From positions 1-64,000 of the forward strand of contig CASHSZ010000135.1 of NCBI GenBank assembly GCA_949358305.1: a DNA stretch of 64,000 bases. The letters are read 5' to 3'. The notes beneath the pieces were generated by a model. That model did no database searches and was not told the origin of the DNA. It saw nothing but the letters and a program-made list of their open reading frames with translations. Below are positions 57,301 to 64,000 of the stretch, piece by piece (position 1 is the stretch's first letter; each line of letters starts with the position of its first letter). The DNA comes from Strigamia acuminata. Taxonomy: Eukaryota > Arthropoda > Chilopoda > Geophilomorpha > Linotaeniidae. Position numbers and translations under genes: made by a program.

Positions 57301-58317
57301 CTTGTGGTGTTTGTGCTAAGTCAACTGTGATGAGATCAAAAGTCTATTCTCCCAAATCATCGGTTGAATGTTTCTAAAACTTACATTGGAGCCTTCTACT
57401 AAGGTTTAAACACTATTTCTGAACATTCAGAGACATTGGTCTTGTGGTGTTTGTGCTAAGTCAACTGTGATGAGATCAAAAGTCTATTCTCCCAAATCAT
57501 CGGTTGGATGTTTCTAAAACTTACATTGGAGCCTTCTACTAAGGTTTAAACACTATTTCTGAACATTTAGAGACATTGGTCTTGTGGTGTTTGTGCTAAG
57601 TCAACTGTGATGAGATCAAAAGTCTATTCTCCCAAATCATCGGTTGAATGTTTCTAAAACTTACATTGGAGCCTTCTACTAAGGTTTAAACACTATTTCT
57701 GAACATTCAGAGACATTGGTCTTGTGGTGTTTGTGCTAAGTCAACTGTGATGAGATCAAAAGTCTATTCTCCCAAATCATCGGTTGGATGTTTCTAAAAC
57801 TTACATTGGAGCCTTCTACTAAGGTTTAAACACTATTTCTGAACATTTAGAGACATTGGTCTTGTGGTGTTTGTGCTAAGTCAACTGCGATGTGAAATAA
57901 GCTCAAAATTTTTTTTTCAAAATTTATTGCTTGGGTGTTGCTAAAACTTACATTGAAGGCTTCTACTAAGGTTTAAACACTATTTCTAAACATTCAGAGA
58001 CATTGGTCTTGTGGTGTTTGTGCTAAGTCAACTGTGATGAGATCAAAAGTCTATTCTCCCAAATCATCGGTTGGATGTTTCTAAAACTTACATTGGAGCC
58101 TTCTACTAAGGTTTAAACACTATTTCTGAACATTTAGAGACATTGGTCTTGTGGTGTTTGTGCTAAGTCAACTGTGATGAGATCAAAAGTCTATTCTCCC
58201 AAATCATCGGTTGAATGTTTCTAAAACTTACATTGGAGCCTTCTACTAAGGTTTAAACACTATTTCTGAACATTCAGAGACATTGGTCTTGTGGTGTTTG
58301 TGCTAAGTCAACTGTGA

Positions 58318-61300
58318 TGAGATCAAAAGTCTATTCTCCCAAATCATCGGTTGGATGTTTCTAAAACTTACATTGGAGCCTTCTACTAAGGTTTAAACAC
58401 TATTTCTGAACATTTAGAGACATTGGTCTTGTGGTGTTTGTGCTAAGTCAACTGTGATGAGATCAAAAGTCTATTCTCCCAAATCATCGGTTGAATGTTT
58501 CTAAAACTTACATTGGAGCCTTCTACTAAGGTTTAAACACTATTTCTGAACATTCAGAGACATTGGTCTTGTGGTGTTTGTGCTAAGTCAACTGTGATGA
58601 GATCAAAAGTCTATTCTCCCAAATCATCGGTTGGATGTTTCTAAAACTTACATTGGAGCCTTCTACTAAGGTTTAAACACTATTTCTGAACATTTAGAGA
58701 CATTGGTCTTGTGGTGTTTGTGCTAAGTCAACTGCGATGTGAAATAAGCTCAAAATTTTTTTTTCAAAATTTATTGCTTGGGTGTTGCTAAAACTTACAT
58801 TGAAGGCTTCTACTAAGGTTTAAACACTATTTCTAAACATTCAGAGACATTGGTCTTGTGGTGTTTGTGCTAAGTCAACTGTGATGAGATCAAAAGTCTA
58901 TTCTCCCAAATCATCGGTTGGATGTTTCTAAAACTTACATTGGAGCCTTCTACTAAGGTTTAAACACTATTTCTGAACATTCAGAGACATTGGACTTGTG
59001 GTGTTTGTGCTAAGTCAACTGCGATGTGAAATGAGCTCAAAATTTTTTTTTCAAAATTTATTGCTTGGGTGTTGCTAAAACTTATATTGAAGGCTTCTAC
59101 TAAGGTTTAAACACTATTTCTGAACATTCAGAGACATTGGTCTTGTGGTGTTTGTGCTAAGTCAACTGCGATGTGAAATGAGCTCAAAATTTTTTTTTCA
59201 AAATTTAATGCTTGGGTGTTGCTAAAACTTATATTGAAGGCTTCTACTAAGGTTTAAACACTATTTCTGAACATTCAGAGACATTGGACTTGTGGTGTTT
59301 GTGCTAAGTCAACTGTGATGAGATCAAAAGTCTATTCTCCCAAATCATCGGTTGGATGTTTCTAAAACTTACATTGGAGCCTTCTACTAAGGTTTAAACA
59401 CTATTTCTGAACATTTAGAGACATTGGTCTTGTGGTGTTTGTGCTAAGTCAACTGCGATGTGAAATAAGCTCAAAATTTTTTTTTCAAAATTTATTGCTT
59501 GGGTGTTGCTAAAACTTACATTGAAGGCTTCTACTAAGGTTTAAACACTATTTCTAAACATTCAGAGACATTGGTCTTGTGGTGTTTGTGCTAAGTCAAC
59601 TGTGATGAGATCAAAAGTCTATTCTCCCAAATCATCAGTTGGATGTTTCTAAAACTTACATTGGAGCCTTCTACTAAGGTTTAAACACTATTTCTGAACA
59701 TTTAGAGACATTGGTCTTGTGGTGTTTGTGCTAAGTCAACTGCGATGTGAAATAAGCTCAAAATTTTTTTTTCAAAATTTATTGCTTGAGTGTTGCTAAA
59801 ACTTATATTGAAGGCTTCTACTAAGGTTTAAACACTATTTCTGAACATTCAGAGACATTGGTCTTGTGGTATTTGTGCTAAGTCAACTGCGATGTGAAAT
59901 GAGCTCAAAATTTTTTTTTCAAAATTTAATGCTTGGGTGTTGCTAAAACTTATATTGAAGGCTTCTACTAAGGTTTAAACACTATTTCTGAACATACAGA
60001 GACATTGGACTTGTGGTGTTTGTGCTAAGTAACTGTGATGAGATCAAAAGTCTATTCTCCCAAATCATTGCTTGGATGTTGCTAAAACTTACATTGAAGG
60101 CTTCTACTAAGGTTTAAACACTATTTCTGAACATTCAGAGACATTGGTCTTGTGGTGTTTGTGCTAAGTCAACTGTGATGAGATGAAAAGTCTATTCTCC
60201 CAAATCATCGGTTGGATGTTTCTAAAACTTACATTGGAGCCTTCTACTAAGGTTTAAACACTATTTCTGAACATTCAGAGACATTGGTCTTATGGTGTTT
60301 GTGCTAAGTCAACTGTGATGAGATCAAAAGTCTATTCTCCCAAATCATCGGTTGGATGTTTCTAAAACTTACATTGGAGCCTTCTACTAAGGTTTAAACA
60401 CTATTTCTGAACATTCAGAGACATTGGTCTTGTGGTGTTTGTGCTAAGTCAACTGTGATGAGATCAAAAGTCTATTCTTCCAAATCATCGGTTGAATGTT
60501 TCTAAAACTTACATTGGAGCCTTCTACTAAGGTTTAAACACTATTTCTGAACATTCAGAGACATTGGTCTTGTGGTGTTTGTGCTAAGTCAACTGTGATG
60601 AGATCAAAAGTCTATTCTCCCAAATCATCGGTTGGATGTTTCTAAAACTTACATTGGAGCCTTCTACTAAGGTTTAAACACTATTTCTGAACATTCAGAG
60701 ACATTGGTCTTGTGGTGTTTGTGCTAAGTCAACTGCGATGTGAAATAAGCTCAAAATTTTTTTTTCAAAATTTATTGCTTGGGTGTTGCTAAAACTTACA
60801 TTGAAGGCTTCTACTAAGGTTTAAACACTATTTCTAAACATTCAGAGACATTGGTCTTGTGGTGTTTGTGCTAAGTCAACTGTGATGAGATCAAAAGTCT
60901 ATTCTCCCAAATCATCGGTTGGATGTTTCTAAAACTTACATTGGAGCCTTCTACTAAGGTTTAAACACTATTTCTGAACATTCAGAGACATTGGTCTTGT
61001 GGTGTTTGTGCTAAGTCAACTGCGATGTAAAATAAGCTCAAAATTTTTTTTTCAAAATTTATTGCTTGGGTGTTTTTAAAACTTATATTGAAGGCTTCTA
61101 CTAAGGTTTAAACACTATTTCTGAACATTCAGAGACATTGGACTTGTGATGTTTGTGCTAAGTCAACTGTGATGAGATCAAAAGTCTATTCTCCCAAATC
61201 ATCAGTTGGATGTTTCTAAAACTTACATTGGAGCCTTCTACTAAGGTTTAAACACTATTTCTGAACATTCAGAGACATTGGTCTTGTGGTGTTTGTGCTA

Positions 61301-61828
61301 AGTCAACTGTGATGAGATCAAAAGTCTATTCTCCCAAATCATTGGTTGGATGTTTCTAAAACTTACATTGGAGCCTTCTACTAAGGTTTAAACACTATTT
61401 CTGAACATTCAGAGACATTGGTCTTGTGGTGTTTGTGCTAAGTCAACTGTGATGAGATCAAAAGTCTATTCTCCCAAATCATCGGTTGGATGTTTCTAAA
61501 ACTTACATTGGAGCCTTCTACTAAGGTTTAAACACTATTTCTGAACATTCAGAGACATTGGTCTTGTGGTGTTTGTGCTAAGTCAACTGCAATGTGAAAT
61601 AAGCTCAAAATTTTTTTTTCAAAGTTTATTGCTTGGGTGTTGCTAAAACTTACATTGAAGGCTTCTACTAAGGTTTAAATACTATTTCTAAACATTCAGA
61701 GACATTGGTCTTGTGGTGTTTGTGCTAAGTCAACTGTGATGAGATCAAAAGTCTATTCTCCCAAATCATCGGTTGGATGTTTCTAAAACTTACATTGGAG
61801 CCTTCTACTAAGGTTTAAACACTATTTC
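58318..61828 (+). repeat. Second copy of the 3.5-kb satellite block
   Basis: A counterpart of 44950-48460 at offset 13368. Similarity ends near 61840, where this copy has ggacttgtgg and a gatgtgaaatgagc monomer while the other has ggtcttgtgg and gatgtaaaatgagc. Confidence 0.8.
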
Positions 61829-62310
61829 TGAACATTCAGAGACATTGGACTTGTGGTGTTTGTGCTAAGTCAACTGCGATGTGAAATGAGCTCAAAATTT
61901 TTTTTTCAAAATTTATTGCTTGGGTGTTGCTAAAACTTATATTGAAGGCTTCTACTAAGGTTTAAACACTATTTCTGAACATTCAGAGACATTGGTCTTG
62001 TGGTGTTTGTGCTAAGTCAACTGTGATGAGATCAAAAGTCTATTCTCCCAAATCATCGGTTGGATGTTTCTAAAACTTACATTGGAGCCTTCTACTAAGG
62101 TTTAAACACTATTTCTGAACATTCAGAGACATTGGACTTGTGGTGTTTGTGCTAAGTCAACTGCGATGTGAAATGAGCTCAAAATTTTTTTTTCAAAATT
62201 TATTGCTTGGGTGTTGCTAAAACTTATATTGAAGGCTTCTACTAAGGTTTAAACACTATTTCTGAACATTCAGAGACATTGGTCTTGTGGTGTTTGTGCT
62301 AAGTCAACTG

Positions 62311-63804
62311 TGTTGCGGTCGGTCAACACGAATATAGAAGAAATGGACATTTGCGGTTTGAAATTCCCGCCACTAAGATTTGATGATCGTATAGCAAAGT
62401 ACGTACATAAACCGTGCTGGAAACCACAATAATCACTCCCGAATCCATTGTTGCATGAGGAGAAAGCAAACGAGAGCACTGTTGAAAGGTATCCGAGTGC
62501 TTGTTTATCCATAAGCCAGCGGGGAAAAGAGATTAACTACTCCCGACACATTGGAAAAGATGGCGGAAATAAAGTTAAACACGAGCTAAAATTCAACAAC
62601 TTCTTTAATGAACGGTTAGATGAAAACTGAATAAAATACACGAATGTAATTGGCCCTCAAGGGAGCCGCACATGCGCAATACCGAAAATGGCACGCGCCA
62701 AGCCGATTAGCGGCGAAATACAGACACAAAATTCTCCGTTGTCATGGCAACGGAGGAAAACGAAATACAGGCAAAGTTGACAAATTGTGAAATTAGCACG
62801 GATTACAGTTTGTAATATATCAAAATGACCGCAAGAATGCAGTGAATAAAAAAGCTAATCATAACAATTCGATTCAATAAGTAAAACAATGAAAACGAAG
62901 CACAAAACAATGATCGATAGCCAATCACAAACAAGAATGATGACGAAACCGTAAGATTTGAATTTAAAATGGCTTTAAAACACAAAATAACATAAGAATT
63001 CAGGTTAAAAAACATCGTAATGGAATAGTAAAATCAATTCAATCAATATACATCGTAAACAAATTGAAATAAAAACGAATTACCGATAAATTCCAACATG
63101 GCGGCCTCGAACGTCATATTGGCGGTAAAACCAGTACATTTGAAATTAGATACACAGAATGTTTATAAAAACCACATAGGAATGTTAAATAAAATTAGGA
63201 AATGTTATTTCCTGCACAAAATCACACTATTTATTCAACACAACACTTTGAAATAGATCGTAAGCCGCACGAACCGAACATTATCGGCCGCGCCCATGCG
63301 GTGGCCGACAACGAACGTTCGCACTGACGAAACGAAAACACTTGGGCAATAATAAAGCACACCAGTCGAAAGAGCAGACAATAATTAGTAGAAAGCAATT
63401 GTGAATAGAATTCTTAACAACTCGGAAAGTATAGAACGAAACGTTAGAAGTTCTAACGAAACGAGACTAGTAATGGAAAAATGACGTCACGCATGTAGCG
63501 TAACTGAACTGCACTTCGACGAATGTACCAAAAATTGCCGAAAATCATGAAAATGCATAAGAAATCAATGAGAAATGACACAAAGCTTCAAAAACACTTG
63601 AAATAACAGTAAATTAAAATGTAATATCAACACAAAAGACACTAAAAATACTGAAAACACTAGAAAATGTTTTAATAAGATAAAACCTGAAAAGCAATAG
63701 ATGAAAATATTAGGCAAAAACTCAATTACACTATGAATATTTATTATGACATAAAACACAGTAATAAATGCAATTTCTAAAATATTTCCACGTTGTTTGC
63801 AACA
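62311..63804 (-). repeat. 3' LTR of element C (B type)
   Basis: A 1494-bp LTR with CRE at 63482-63489, X-box at 62738-62751 (GTTGCCATGACAAC on the minus strand) and the leader-ORF start codon at 62512. Compared with B it lacks 18 bp near 62914 (between two copies of cgatc) and has scattered substitutions, for example in the segment after cctgtgattggctat. It is clearly older or from a separate source copy than B. Confidence 0.93.
62738..62751. promoter_or_regulatory. RFX-type X-box in LTR of C
   Basis: GTTGTCATGGCAAC on the plus strand is the reverse complement of the B-type X-box. It is retained although the LTR carries other substitutions and a deletion. A motif match only. Confidence 0.45.
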
Positions 63805-63864
63805 ACGAATTGCCGGCGAAAGGACAGAGAAGGAGAACCACACAAAAAATTCACAAAAGAAAAA

Positions 63865-64000
63865 TCACTCAAGTTCTAGGGCTCTCACATGCTTGACTGA
63901 CCTTTTTAACTCACGTCCATCGGGTAGCACAACTTTTATCACACGGATTTGACCATCCTCACCGGGAAAAATTTCTTTTATCCTGGCAAGTGGCCAAAAA
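63865..64000 (-). CDS. C-terminal fragment of Gag-Pol of element C
   Basis: Reads from the window edge leftwards to the TGA complement at 63865-63867. About 44 residues are visible, all from the DUF5641-type tail (FWPLARIKEIFPGEDG, then the PDGRELKRS motif, ending ALELE). They agree with the tails of A and B. The rest lies outside the window, so this is partial through truncation by the window edge, not a demonstrated break. Confidence 0.9.
   Translation of the reverse strand, partial: FWPLARIKEIFPGEDGQIRVIKVVLPDGRELKRSVKHVRALELE

Larger units (their letters stand above)
37559..62310 (+). repeat. Satellite array, block III (about 24.8 kb)
   Basis: Uninterrupted 140/147-bp monomers, all in plus orientation, with no gene, RNA gene or inserted element. 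Marker variants show nested duplications: gtttaagcac at 37792, 47591 and 49859; tacgttgg at 39191, 39611 and about 42449; caaagttt b monomers at about 38450, 48250, 50520 and 61617; and agatgaaaag at 46813 and 60181. Isolated oddities are gtgcaagtc (one base lost, about 54894), a C inside the T-run near 54507, and gctatgtaaaat near 52198. It ends at the actg next to element C. Confidence 0.97.
62311..64000 (-). mobile_element. Partial BEL/Pao element C, 3' end only (minus strand)
   Basis: On the minus strand: the end of the internal region (64000-63805), then a 1494-bp LTR (63804-62311) with TGTTGC...GCAACA ends. The flanking satellite ends in actg (62307-62310), the likely target duplication; the partner lies outside the window. 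The LTR is of the B type, with several substitutions and an 18-bp deletion relative to B. Most of the element, including its 5' LTR, is beyond the right edge, so intactness cannot be judged. Confidence 0.95.

Noticed and set aside
1-62310. CENP-B box or telomere repeat in the satellite
   Set aside because: I found no match to the CENP-B box consensus and no TTAGG/TTAGGC-type tandem repeats. The GTTTAAAC palindrome is simply part of every monomer.

Overview
The window is eukaryotic (metazoan) repetitive DNA, probably heterochromatin, with no ordinary host gene visible. Two things fill it. One is a long head-to-tail satellite array, about 42.8 kb of the 64 kb. The other is a set of BEL/Pao-type LTR retrotransposons inserted into that array. 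BEL/Pao elements are known only from animals, which together with the A+T-rich, intronless content points to an invertebrate such as an arthropod or nematode. The sequence does not let me name the species.

Layout: 1-12053 satellite; 12054-12824 solo LTR of a third LTR family (4-bp target duplication gtct); 12825-17963 satellite; 17964-27383 complete element A, plus strand (1563-bp LTRs, target duplication actg); 27384-28227 satellite; 28228-37558 complete element B, plus strand (1512-bp LTRs, target duplication aagt); 37559-62310 satellite; 62311-64000 the 3' end of a minus-strand element C of the B type, cut by the window edge. Removing each element plus one copy of its target duplication restores an uninterrupted satellite, and uninterrupted paralogous copies of the A and B sites exist elsewhere in the window.

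The satellite is built from two related monomers, a 140-bp type ('a') and a 147-bp type ('b'). They share about 95 bp and differ in the rest. They are organised into nested higher-order repeats with periods of 420, 854, 1841, 2268 and 5403 bp. The 5403-bp unit occurs as two almost identical tandem copies.

Elements A and B each encode one uninterrupted 1746-residue Gag-Pol polyprotein: DUF1759-type Gag, zinc knuckles, aspartic protease, reverse transcriptase, RNase H, integrase and DUF5641. The two proteins are about 98% identical, yet the LTRs and the first ~430 bp of leader are strongly diverged. That is a mosaic of two LTR lineages carrying one gag-pol.

The most interesting signal is in the leader. 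In both diverged lineages a second long reading frame (320 and 335 codons) starts at an equivalent ATG inside the LTR, 202 bp before the LTR end, and stays open through the primer-binding site and most of the leader. Length differences across the diverged part are a multiple of three. This looks like a conserved pre-gag ORF. Other unusual points are a primer-binding site 15 nt away from the LTR with a near match to tRNA-His, no recognisable polypurine tract, a leader/3'-end complementarity, host-like promoter motifs (RFX X-box, CRE, CCAAT) in the LTRs, and insertion of all four elements within one 29-bp part of the satellite monomer.
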